Shown: in pieces, positions 45,163 to 54,094 of the stretch
Numbering within the stretch: position 1 is the first letter of the stretch
Layout: each line of letters opens with the position of its first letter
Origin: Blepharisma japonicum
Taxonomy: Eukaryota > Ciliophora > Heterotrichea > Heterotrichida > Blepharismidae
Length of the DNA stretch: 64,000 nt
Reading direction: 5' to 3'
Assembly (NCBI GenBank): GCA_949751835.1
Contig: CATKHK010000049.1
Location: 62,001 to 126,000 of the forward strand
Program-made: the position numbers and the translations under genes
Notes under the pieces: model-generated
What the model was told of the DNA's origin: nothing
Seen by the model: only the letters and a program-made list of their open reading frames with translations
The model's database searches: none

Positions 45163-45594
45163 TTAACTGTTCTGGTCTCGATTACAAAATTGTCGTCTAT
45201 ATGGTCTTAAATCTCTTTTTCTTAAAGGCTTTCGGGTCAATGGGCATTGATGCTTAGTTAATAGTCAGTTTTCAATAGATTCCCTATCAAATACGTGTCC
45301 ATATGGAGTAATAACAGGATCTCTCATAATTTCTTTAGAAATTGGGCAAATAAAATCTTCATGCATGTAAGGCTGGGCCTCCTGGGCTGCTCTTAATTGC
45401 TTTTCTCTTTCGTTTAATGCATCTTTGGACACCTTTTTGCCAATTCAATATACAAAGCCTAGAGCAGCTCCACAAGTAAGACAGCCTATGATAGGTATAA
45501 GTATAATAAAGCAAACAATAAAAAACACTATAAAATGTTGAATTCATAAAAATATGCTACAAATGATACCGAAAGCAAATATACAAAAAAGCAT
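45163..45594 (-). CDS. Membrane-anchored U-box E3 ubiquitin ligase
   Basis: 143 residues, one exon, with three TGA-Trp codons. Two hydrophobic helices occupy residues ~1-50 (IFAFGIICSIFLWIQHFIVFFIVCF and IIGCLTCGAALGFVY). A U-box domain covers ~80-140: HEDFICPISKEIMRDPVITP, GHVFDRESIENWLL and CPLTRKPLRKRDLRPY, with the conserved Pro-Ile and Pro-Val contact residues for the E2. A U-box next to two membrane helices suggests an E3 at the ER or another endomembrane. Standard-code reading breaks it into fragments, which would hide it. Confidence 0.87.
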
Positions 45595-46197
45595 CTTTAT
45601 CTATTTAAATTGCTTTAAAATAATCCTTTTATATATAAAAATTAATCTTATCAATATAAAATGAAATATCGGAGGAAAGGTTATTTATAAAATTAAGAAA
45701 TAATTGGAAAATTATTTAGTTTTATATAAAGAAATTTTTTGTAAACAATGATTTTCTTCATTTGGCTTTACTAATACAACATACATATAAATTTTGAAAA
45801 AGAGGTTAAATTGAATGCTAATAGCCAAATTTTTGTTTCTCTAGTCAAACTATCAATATAAATCGATATTTTAAATTTAAACAAAACTAGATACCCAGAG
45901 TAATAAATTATTTAATTTAGCATTGAAAGAAATTTTAAATAAAGCAATTTATCGAGCTGTTAATTTAGCTTATTATAAATTAATATAATTGACTAATGAG
46001 TTCTATATCTTAGCAATTATAGATTCTTATTCATAAGTTTATGCATCGATATTTTGCTTCCTATCAATCAAAATATCACCAAAGCAAAACTAAACAATTT
46101 TCAGTATCTTTTACAACAAATGAAACCATATCTAACTGCTAACCAAATAATAACAAGCCTTTCCACTTTATTTTAAATTTAACGATGCCAGAGTAAA
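45595..46197. other. AT-rich divergent intergenic region
   Basis: 603 bp of strongly AT-rich DNA. No tRNA, gene or repeat recognised. Confidence 0.4.
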
Positions 46198-46398
46198 ATG
46201 GTTTTCCAAGAATCTGACCAAAATTTTAATAAATCTGCTTTTCTTCCAAAACCATATAATCTTGCAGTCACAAGAAGATAGGGATACTGTTCAACACTTT
46301 TTTATGTGATTAATACTTTAATTGAATTAGTCTTAATATTTTCCATCATAGTCCCGACATACTCATACTATCCATTCAATGATCAGAAAAATAGGTAA
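46198..46398 (+). CDS. Possible small single-pass membrane protein (61 residues)
   Basis: Exons 46198-46266 and 46282-46398 with a candidate 15-nt intron (gtcacaagaagatag, 46267-46281) that carries an A at position 10 but starts GTC instead of GTA. Reading through gives a polar N-terminus, then a hydrophobic helix YVINTLIELVLIFSIIVPT and a short tail ending FNDQKNR. No homolog is recognised. It is supported only by the open reading frame, the hydrophobic helix and the splice pattern. Confidence 0.32.
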
Positions 46399-46522
46399 TA
46401 ATAACCAACCATCTAAGTAAATAGCCATCACTCCACAAACTAACCGATTATCTAACTTACTTAATCCTCCAAAAAATAAACACATCTAATTTGGCTTGCT
46501 CACTTAAAATATAATTTGTAAA

Positions 46523-47173
46523 ATGTTTGATCCAAGTATGTTCATTAGTGATCGTGACACAAACGATACCGATGGGCATGAACAACCCTTTCTTCCACCG
46601 GATTTCCAACAATTCTTTGTCCCTAACATTCAATATGACGCTGAAAACCCAGATCTCGCTAAGAAAGAAGATGCAAGTGATAGTCTATTTATGCCTCATC
46701 CTGATGTCGATAATTTTGACCCTAGCGTGTTTTTTAATTTCGACCCTGGTTTTATGCAGCCAGATTCACAAGAAATTCGCAGACTTATATCTCAGCCATT
46801 TGATTATTTTTCTATGATAAGTTCAGAGCAAGGAGAAAATAAAAATAATAATAAAGATAAACAAGTGAAGAAATATGAAAATAATTTGCTTCCGAAGCCG
46901 AAAACTATATACTCCCAAAGTAAAAAGATTGGAACCCTTACTTATGAAGAGCGTAGAGAAAAAATTACGAAGTATTTAGAAAAGAGAAAGCGAAGAAATT
47001 TTAATAAAAAAATAGCGTATGCATGCAGAAAACGGGTAGCAGATGACAGGATTCGGGTCAAAGGAAGATTTGTAACAAAAGTGCAAGCCGAAGCACTTAA
47101 AGGGTTGCAAAATGAAAAAAATAATGTGTCCTTACCAATTAAGAGGGATTGAGATAAAATAATGAATAGTTAA
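46523..47173 (+). CDS. CCT-motif (CONSTANS/TOC1-like) protein, copy 1
   Basis: 216 residues, with TGA at 47150-47152 read as Trp, so the stop is TAA 47171-47173. The N-terminal 130 residues are acidic, Pro/Phe/Asp-rich (transactivation-like) with short DPxxF repeats. A CCT motif covers ~148-192: TYEERREKITKYLEKRKRRNF, then ACRKRVADDRIRVKGRFVTK. Aligned CCT sequences in plant clock and flowering regulators carry the same R-x-KGRF ending, which contacts DNA with NF-Y-type partners. This suggests a transcriptional regulator. A paralog lies at 56901-57467. Confidence 0.87.
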
Positions 47174-47404
47174 GCGATAATCAGTAATTAACTGGCATTT
47201 TCTATTTAAAATCCGATAAGATTTTTACCATATTTAACTAAAATAAGGCCTATTCTATCTATTCCCTTGTAAATCTATCACAGAAATCCGCATTAAAAAA
47301 TTTCTTAATATTATTAAAAATTAAAAATATTCCTATTAGAGATCTCTATAATTATCTGCTTTATAAATATCAAGAGTTTTAAAGCTAAACGCCTTAGGTA
47401 AAAA

Positions 47405-48436
47405 ATGGTCGACAACAGTGTTTCAATAGAAGACTTCACCCTCCTTAGTGTTATCGGTAAAGGGTCCTATGGAAAAGTTCTTCTTGTAAGAAAAAACAAC
47501 ACTGGCGAAATGTTGGCTATGAAGATGCTGCGAAAAGAGTTTATTGCTCGTCGTAACCAAATAGAACACACACGCACCGAAAGAAGTGTTTTGGAAAGGG
47601 TAAATCATCCTTACATCGTAAAGCTCAAGTATGCCTTTCAAAGCCCGAAGAAGCTTTATTTTGTATTAGAATATTGCCCTGGAGGAGAACTTTTCTTTCA
47701 CTTATCGCGAGCACAACGTTTCGATGAGCCTCGAGCAACATTTTATGCTGCTTGTATGGTTCTGGCTATAGAACATCTTCATTCCCTTAATATCGTGTAC
47801 CGAGAGTAAGCATTATTTAGCCTTAAACCCGAAAATATTTTAATTGATGCTGAAGGTTATGCAAAAATAACAGACTTCGGGTTATCAAAAGAAAATATTG
47901 TCGATAACACAGGCGCTCAGTCTTTTTGCGGGACTCCTGAGTACCTTGCTCCAGAAATTTTGGCGAAACAAGGACATGGGAAGGCGGTTGATTGGTGGAG
48001 CTTAGGCGCTTTGATTTTTGAGATGCTAACAGGACTTCCACCATTTTACACAAGAGACAGAGAAAAACTCTTTAATAGCATTTTGCATGAGGATATCAAT
48101 TTCCCTACTTATCTTTCAAATAATGCAAGAGATTTATTACAAAGATTGTTTGTAAAAGATCCTTCGCAAAGACTAGGCTGTGGGCCAAACGACAGTGAAC
48201 CGATAAAGTCACACCCATTTTTTGAATCAATTAACTGGGGAGCATTGTTAAGAAAGGAAATGAGACCTCCATTCTTACCTACTGTAAGCAGTGACCATGG
48301 CCTCAATAACTTTGAAGACGAGTTCAAGAAGATGCCAGCCGTTGACTCTGTCGGGAAAGATTCAAGGTTGCAAGGCGCAGCTAGTCCAACTTATCAAGGA
48401 TTCAGCTACGTCAATGAAGGGATACCTGACCAATAA
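47405..48436 (+). CDS. AGC protein kinase of AKT/SGK/PKN type
   Basis: Exons 47405-47805 and 47821-48436, 15-nt intron gtaagcattatttag; 338 residues. The intron splits the HRD-type loop YRDLKPENIL, and removal restores Asp and frame exactly. Other motifs: GKGSYGKVLLV, AMKMLRK (ATP lysine), ILxEPGGELFF (substrate groove), DFGLSKE, the activation loop TGAQSFCGTPEYLAPE with the PDK1-site threonine, SQRLGCGPND and the C-tail turn motif plus hydrophobic motif YQGFSYV, where serine is phosphorylated by TORC2. No PH domain precedes it, as in many protist AKT relatives. Its tail is the source of a decayed duplicate at 49903-50058. Confidence 0.92.
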
Positions 48437-48554
48437 TTATTGAATAAAAGCTTGGCTTTTAATCATTTTATTTTCTAAATTCTAATAAAATTATTCGAAA
48501 AATTTACCTTAAGTATTTATATCATTTTTTTTACATTAATAGTAATAATCAGTG

Positions 48555-49214
48555 ATGGAACCTCAACAAAGATTGCTTGGATCTGCTGAAAATAGCAGAG
48601 ATCCTGCTTCAGCTCTTGCAGAAATAGAGCAAAAAATCAATGGCACTCTTCAGAGAATAGGAGCTGTTAACATAGAATTAGCAGCTTTATATAATGCAAA
48701 TTACCAAAATTTCAATGCAGCTTATGATAGGGTTCAAAGTAGTTTAGCAGCCATAAATCAAATTGGTATTAATGAGCTCCGCTCATGTTCACAACCATTA
48801 GAACAAATTGAAAAGATTACAAGAGGAGTTTTGGTTCTTTTAAGGTGCAATGATCTATCATGGAGTGCTTTCAGAAACCTCTCAAGAGAACATTTTTTGG
48901 AAAGTTTAACAAATTTTGACATTCTTAATGATTCAAAGAAGAGAATTACAGAATTACAGCCAATTATTGACGAATTTCAAGAAACTGGAGAGGACTTACG
49001 CAGATTTTCTATAACTGCTTTTAAATTGTATATTTGAATATCAGCGGTTTATCAGCTTTGCCGAGCTCTTTCTCAATATAACCCTATTGGGCAATTAAGA
49101 GCAGAAATAGATGAAAAAAGCCAAGAGATTGCTAATTTACAGAATAAAGTGATTGAGGGACGTAATAAAATCCAATTGCTTAGAGAGCAAATAGAAAATA
49201 TTAACGGCCGGTAA
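48555..49214 (+). CDS. Free-standing dynein-stalk-like protein, A-type copy 1
   Basis: 219 residues. N-terminal coiled coil (about 20-75), a globular core (about 77-180), and a C-terminal coiled coil (180-219). The core reads INELRSCSQPLEQIEKITRGVLVLL, LSWSAFRNLSREHFLESLTNFDIL, PIIDEFQETGEDLRRFSITAFKLYIWI and YNPIGQLRAEI. This order (helix-break proline, ILLG-type helix, W, FLxxLxxFD, S-x-A-x-x-L-x-x-W and a second proline) is that of the microtubule-binding tip and adjoining stalk of dynein heavy chains, with no AAA+ modules. The Trp at the LYIW position is a TGA (49035-49037). Related copies are at 50178, 51062 and 52388. It could bind microtubules or act as a decoy or cap of dynein sites; this is inference. 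Confidence 0.75.
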
Positions 49215-49347
49215 TCTTTATAGTTATTTTTCTATAAATTTATAAAAGGATTTAAACAGTGAAGGATTTTCTAGTTCTAATTTGTGATAGTATTCATAGA
49301 ATTTTATTATAAAATCTAAATAAAATTCTCATTAAAAATTATAAGTA

Positions 49348-49640
49348 ATGGAGCCTTACTCGAGAATATTAGAAGCTATTGAAAAAATGGATATCCTTCC
49401 TCAGCTCTTGCAGAAATAGAACAAGAAATCAATGAAATCCGTGCACTTGCAAGGCCAGCATAATGAGTGAAAGGGCTGCACAAGGAGTTTTGATTCTTTT
49501 TGGGAGCAATAGTTTATCATGGGATGCCATCAGAAAACCTTCAGGAGATCACTTTTTGAAGAATTTGACAGCTTTGATATTTATAATATTTCAAATAAGA
49601 AAATTGAAGACTTGAAATCAACAGTAGGCAATATCGACTA
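49348..49640 (+). pseudogene. Decayed B-type dynein-stalk-like copy
   Basis: Begins with an ATG and a start nearly identical to the 51062 and 52388 genes (MEPYSRILEAIEK), then has a one-base loss, an in-frame TAG and a deletion of about 140 nt between the caatgaaat and ccgtgcacttgcaaggcc segments. Further on VERAAQGVLILFGSNSL-type and LTALIFIIFQIRK-type codons are recognisable but shifted. It cannot give a full-length product. It lies between the A copy 1 gene and the decayed kinase tail. Confidence 0.7.
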
Positions 49641-49902
49641 GCAGCACTTTGCAGGGTGGAATTTTTGAAGCTTTCATCTTACATTTATAGTAGTTGTGAG
49701 TAATCGAATTAAAAAATATTTTAGACAAATACCTAATGGGATGCACTATTACTTTAAGCTACTAAGGTGTTAGGGTTTTAATTTGTTATGGTGCAAAGTA
49801 AAGCCATTTTATATTTTATCACGTGAAAAATCGACATCATGCACCGATCGGATTTCCTTGCATAACTTATTTTGATTTACCAATCTATTTCGAACTTTAT
49901 AT

Positions 49903-50058
49903 CTACTGTAAGCAGTGACCATGATCTTATAAATTTGAAGATGAGTTCAAAAAGATGCCAGTCGTCGATCTGTCAGGAAAGATTCAAGGTTGCAAGGCGC
50001 AGCCAGTCCAAATTATCAAGAATTCAGCTACGTCAATGAAGGGATACCTGACCAATAA
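49903..50058 (+). pseudogene. Duplicated and decayed 3' end of the AKT-like kinase gene
   Basis: Nearly identical to 48281-48436, the last ~155 nt of the kinase gene, including the coding sequence for SYVNEGIPDQ and TAA, and to about 115 bp of its 3' flank. It carries small deletions that break the frame. It continues directly into the A copy 2 gene at 50178, just as the real kinase continues into A copy 1, with an offset of about 1622 bp. This marks the boundary of a tandem duplication. Confidence 0.88.
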
Positions 50059-50177
50059 TTATTGAATAAAAGCTTGGCTTTTAATCATTTTATTTTCTAA
50101 ATTCTGATAAAAATTTTCGAAAATTTACCTTAAGTGCTTATAGCATTTTTTTTTTAAATTAATAGTAATAATCACTA

Positions 50178-50837
50178 ATGGAACCTCACCTAAAAACGCT
50201 CGAAACTGCTGAAAATAACAGACACCTTGCCTCAGCTCTTGAAGAAATAGATTATCAAATCAATAGAATTCTTCAGAGAATAGGAGCTTTTAACACAGAA
50301 TTGGCAGCTTTATATAGTGCAAATTGCCAAGATTTCCAAGCAGCCTATAATGCAGTTCAAAGTAGTTTATTGGTAATAGATCAAGTTGGTATTACCGAGC
50401 TTCGCTCATTCCCAATTCCAGCAGAGCCAGTCGAAAAGGTTGCACGGGGAGTTTTGATCCTTTTTGGGTCCAATGATTTATCATGGAGTGCTTTCATAAA
50501 CCTCTCAAGAGAACATTTTTTGGAAAGTTTAGCTAATTTTGATATTCTTGATAATCCAAGAAAAAGAGTCACAGAGCTACAGCCAATTATTGACGAATTC
50601 CAAGGAAGCGGAGTGGACTTGCGCAGATTTTCTATCACAGCCCACAAACTGTTTAATTGGATACTAGGGGTTTATCAGCTTTGCCAAGTTATTTCTCAAT
50701 TTAATCCTACTAATCAATTAAGAGCAGAAATAAATGAAAAACGACAAGGGGTTGCTAGTTTACATCAAAGACTAGCTGAATTGCGTAATGAAAGTGATCT
50801 GCTTAGAGAACAAATAGATAATACTAGCAGTAGTTAG
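50178..50837 (+). CDS. Free-standing dynein-stalk-like protein, A-type copy 2
   Basis: 219 residues, TAG stop. Domain layout as for the 48555 gene: coiled coil 20-75, core with TELRSFPIPAEPVEKVARGVL, DLSWSAFINLSREHFLESL, NFDILDNPRKRV, VDLRRFSITAHKLFNWILGVYQ and a second coiled coil 185-219. It has TGG where A copy 1 has TGA in the NWI/YIW position, independent evidence that TGA is Trp. Upstream sequence matches the 3' flank of the kinase. The A-type core has a shorter loop than the B-type copies. Confidence 0.78.
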   Translation: MEPHLKTLETAENNRHLASALEEIDYQINRILQRIGAFNTELAALYSANCQDFQAAYNAVQSSLLVIDQVGITELRSFPIPAEPVEKVARGVLILFGSNDLSWSAFINLSREHFLESLANFDILDNPRKRVTELQPIIDEFQGSGVDLRRFSITAHKLFNWILGVYQLCQVISQFNPTNQLRAEINEKRQGVASLHQRLAELRNESDLLREQIDNTSSS

Positions 50838-51061
50838 TCTTATAATAAATTCATTTTCAAATAATGCAGATTTCTGGTCAAATTTTTAAAGTTATGAGAG
50901 CAGCCATCAGAATTTTACTATAAATTAATGCCTACCAGCAGATAATGTAAATATTATTATTGCCTGCTGTATCCAGTCTATGGAAAAAAGGTTAACAGTA
51001 GAAATGTTTATATTCTCTGTCAGCAAGCGTAAAAAAAAATTCTCATTGGCAATAATAAGCA

Positions 51062-51739
51062 ATGGAGCCTTACTCAAAAATATTAGAAGCTATTGAAAAA
51101 AACGGAGATCCTGCCTCAGCTCTTGTAGAAATAGAACAAGAAATCAATGAAATTCCTCACAAAATAGAAGTTGCAACTGCAGAATTAGCTAGTCTACGTG
51201 AAGAAGAAAATTCATATAACGCCAATCTCCCAAATTACCAAGCAGCTTTAAATGCAGCTAATAGTCACTTGGCAACATTATCAAAATCGGACCTTAACGA
51301 AATCCGTTCACTGGCAAGGCCAGCAAAAACAGTTGAAAGGGTTGCACAAGGAGTTTTGATTCTTTTTGGGATCAATAGTTTATCTTGGGATGCCTTCAGA
51401 AAATTTTTAGGGGACCGCTTTATGGAGAACTTGACGAATTTTGATGTTCATAATATTCAAAAGAAGAAAATTGAGGATCTGAAGCCAATTATTGATGAGT
51501 TCCAAGGACATGAGGATCAGATACGCAATGTTTCTCATGCTGCTTATGGATTGTATATGTGGGTATTTGGGGTCTATCAGGTTTATCAGCTTCTTCATCA
51601 GTTTAGGCCTATTGGGCAGATAAGAACAGAAATAAATGAAAAAAGCCAAGAGATTGCTGATTTGCAGCAAAAATTACTGGAAGCGCCAATAGCAATTGAG
51701 GTGCTTAAAGAAAAAATAGATAAAATGAATAATCCTTAA
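51062..51739 (+). CDS. Free-standing dynein-stalk-like protein, B-type copy 1
   Basis: 225 residues, no TGA. First coiled coil ~20-80 (EIEQEINEIPHKIEVATAEL, NAANSHLATLSKSDLNEIRS). Core 87-183: RPAKTVERVAQGVLILFGI, LSWDAFRKFLGDRFMENL, NFDVHNIQKKKIEDLKPIID, and IRNVSHAAYGLYMWVFGVYQVYQLL. The second coiled coil starts at the FRPIGQIR proline (~183) and ends near 223. The L-x-K-S-D-L-x-E-I-R then P-x-x-V-x-x-V pattern closely resembles the end of the dynein CC1 helix and the tip. Length between the two boundary prolines is about 96 residues, shorter than in typical dyneins. An N-terminal methionine start and no targeting signal suggest a cytosolic protein. Confidence 0.78.
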   Translation: MEPYSKILEAIEKNGDPASALVEIEQEINEIPHKIEVATAELASLREEENSYNANLPNYQAALNAANSHLATLSKSDLNEIRSLARPAKTVERVAQGVLILFGINSLSWDAFRKFLGDRFMENLTNFDVHNIQKKKIEDLKPIIDEFQGHEDQIRNVSHAAYGLYMWVFGVYQVYQLLHQFRPIGQIRTEINEKSQEIADLQQKLLEAPIAIEVLKEKIDKMNNP

Positions 51740-51764
51740 TTCTCCTTTATAATTGTTACTCTAA

Positions 51765-52110
51765 AAATGCAGCATTTATAATCTTTTGCACTACTGGAGA
51801 AGATACATGTATTTGTCTAAAGAGTGATGTCCAGAACGGAGGTAAAGATAAAACCTTCATGGAATCGCGCGATTTGTGAAGCTCGATAGTGCCAGGTTAT
51901 CCTTAAAAAGAGGAAGAACAATTTATTATGCAGCGAAAATGTCTAGAGATAGCGAGCCTGAGTACTTCCTTGAATTTGTTCTCACAATGTAACACTGGAA
52001 GAGTTCTTCTAGCCTTCATGCTGGAGTTGACGCTCGTATATTAAAGCGAAGACCTTAGGTAGCTGGGGAAGTGGCATTCAACCCTAACCTTGATAATTTT
52101 CAAGATTTTA
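51765..52110. repeat. Diverged non-coding repeat, copy 1
   Basis: About 345 bp with recognisable similarity to 53478-53825: both start with ctactggaga, share gtgatg, gtaaagataa, tttgtgaa and attatctt-type words in the same order, and end with ggcattcaaccct and ccttgataa. Both follow a B-type copy or fragment. It has no open frame. It could be a decayed gene or the spacer part of the duplication unit. Confidence 0.6.
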
Positions 52111-52132
52111 AAGCATCATATATTACAAAATA

Positions 52133-52265
52133 TATAATTGAATATTAGGGGTTTATAGGTTTTGTCAAGCTCTTTCTCAGTTTGACTCTATTGAGCACTA
52201 AGAGATTGCTATTTAAAAAGAAAAGCTTGCAGGACATGATAAAATCAAATGGTCGTTATTCTTTA
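52133..52265 (+). pseudogene. Fragment of an A-type dynein-stalk-like gene
   Basis: Matches the codons after the SITAxKL position of the A-type genes (ggggtttatagg, caagctctttctcag, agagattgct, aaaatcaaat) but has lost frame and most of its 5' part. It ends near the same sequence that closes the A genes. Its place between B copy 1 and B copy 2 fits an A-B pair whose A member has decayed. Confidence 0.65.
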
Positions 52266-52387
52266 TAGTATTTTTACTATAAATTCATTTTATGAAATAA
52301 TTCAAATAACTTGATTTAATTCTTGATAGTATTCATCAGAATTTTACTATAAATTTTAAATAAGATTATGATAAGAAATAATTAGTA

Positions 52388-53065
52388 ATGGAATCTTACT
52401 CAAGAATATTAGAAGCTATCGAAAAAAGTGGAGATCCTGTCTCTGCTCTTGCAGAAATAGAACAAGAAATCAATGAAATTCCTCAAAAAATAGAAGCTGC
52501 AACTGCAGAATTAGCCAGTCTACGCGAAGAAGAAAACTCATATAATGTCAATCTCCCAAATCACCAATTAGCTTTAAATAGAGCCCAAAGTTCGTTGTCA
52601 GTATTAACAAAATCGGGCATTAAAGAAATCTGTTCTTTTGCAAGGCCACCAAGAGCAGTTGAAAGGGTTGCACAAGGAATTTTGATTCTTCTTGGGAGCA
52701 ATAGTTTATCTTGGGATGCCTTCAGAAAAATTTCACGAGACAACTTTTTGGGGGATTTGATGAATTTGGATATTTATAATATTCCAAATAAGAGAATTGA
52801 ACTTTTAAAGCCAATTATTGATGAGTATCAAGGTCAGGAGGATCAGATTCGCAATGTTTCTATTGCTGCTTCTGGATTGTATATGTGGGTATTTGGGGTT
52901 TATCAGTTTTATCAGCTTCTTCATCAGTTTAGGCCTATTGGGCAAATAAGAGCAGAAATAAATGAAAAAAGCCAAGAGATTGCCGACTTGCAGCAAAAAT
53001 TACTGGAAGGACCTAATACAATTGAGGTGCTTAAAGAAAAAATAGATAAACTAAATAATCCTTAG
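52388..53065 (+). CDS. Free-standing dynein-stalk-like protein, B-type copy 2
   Basis: 225 residues, no TGA. Very similar to the 51062 gene at both ends and more different in the core, mostly around GIKEICSFARPPRAVERVAQG and NFLGDLMNLDIYNIPNKR. The PPxxVxxV form is the commonest dynein form of this helix. It keeps the SxAAxGLYMWVFGVYQFYQLL helix and the FRPIGQIRAEI start of the second coiled coil. It is preceded by the remnants of an A-type gene. Confidence 0.78.
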   Translation: MESYSRILEAIEKSGDPVSALAEIEQEINEIPQKIEAATAELASLREEENSYNVNLPNHQLALNRAQSSLSVLTKSGIKEICSFARPPRAVERVAQGILILLGSNSLSWDAFRKISRDNFLGDLMNLDIYNIPNKRIELLKPIIDEYQGQEDQIRNVSIAASGLYMWVFGVYQFYQLLHQFRPIGQIRAEINEKSQEIADLQQKLLEGPNTIEVLKEKIDKLNNP

Positions 53066-53249
53066 CTTTTATTTTTTTACTGAAATATTTTTCTGCTGGG
53101 AAATATGTATTGGTCACCTCCATTCTAACATAGGATGTCGCCTGTTTTGACGCCAACTTGGATTGTCCACAGACTAAACCTGTTTATTTTTGAGAGCTAC
53201 TTTTGTTTGAAATTCCTTGCTAGAATCTGCCAGTGTCTAGAGCAGATAT

Positions 53250-53453
53250 GTGGTGCTTCTAATTATACTTATGAATTGTATATTTGGTTATTTAGAATTT
53301 ATCAGGCTTGCCAGCTTCTTCATCAGTTTAGACCTATTGGGTAAATAAGAGCAGAAATAAATGAAAAAAAAGCCAAGAGATTGCTGGCTTGCAGCAAAAT
53401 TACTATAAAGGCCTAATACAATTGAGGTGCTTAAAGAAATAAATAACCCTTAA
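53250..53453 (+). pseudogene. Fragment of a B-type dynein-stalk-like gene
   Basis: Contains the codons for LYIWLFRIYQACQLLHQFRPIG, then an in-frame TAA where the B genes have CAG/CAA, and further one-base insertions in the caagagattgc stretch. Only the last third of the gene is present. It is followed by the second copy of the non-coding repeat. Confidence 0.7.
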
Positions 53454-53477
53454 TTTGATAATTTTTAATAAAATATC

Positions 53478-53825
53478 TATTCATTCATAATCTTTCCTAC
53501 TGGAGAAAAAAATAGGTATTAGTCTAGAGAGTGATGACTAGAGTAGGGGAGTTAAAGATAAGCCTTCTTGAGATCGAGCGGTTTGTGAAACCCGGTAGAT
53601 AGGATTTTGCTGCCAGATTATCTTTTTAGAGGAGAAAGAGAAGCTTATCGTACAGCGCAAATATCCCGGATAGAGACAAAGTCTGATTTTTGCCCTTAGA
53701 TTTTCTTACTACTGGAATTAGAATAGTGCTCCAAGCCTTTCTCCTAAAGTAGACACTCTTCTATCAAAGTGTAGGCCTCAACAATCCATGGGATTAGGCA
53801 TTCAACCCTAGCCTTGATAAATGCA
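53478..53825. repeat. Diverged non-coding repeat, copy 2
   Basis: Counterpart of 51765-52110, about 345 bp. Shared ordered blocks include ctactggagaa, gagagtgatg, gttaaagataa, tttgtgaaac, ttatctttt, and the ending ggcattcaaccctagcc. A truncated beginning of the same element (ctgctgggaaat...gtattggtc) may lie at 53085-53115 after B copy 2. Function unknown. Confidence 0.6.
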
Positions 53826-54094
53826 AGCCTAGTCAGGTTAAAATATAGAGAAAAAATACCTCCTTCAGCCATTTTAATAATTCCTAACACTAATTAGTAT
53901 TTAATGCAATATTGTTTTGCAGTAATGATAATTTGATTTAAAAAATGCAGCATTTAAATTTCTGAAAATTAAATTATAATATTATTGAGGTTAGTGCTCA
54001 TTTTTTAATTAATTTAATTTTTATTATTTCTAAGTATTTAAGTTTCAATTTAAGAGAATTTACAGTATAGAGAAAAATAGCATAAACAATTAAT

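Noticed and set aside
46021-46190. Possible small RNA gene upstream of the 61-residue candidate
   Set aside because: No conserved boxes or stable fold could be recognised by eye.
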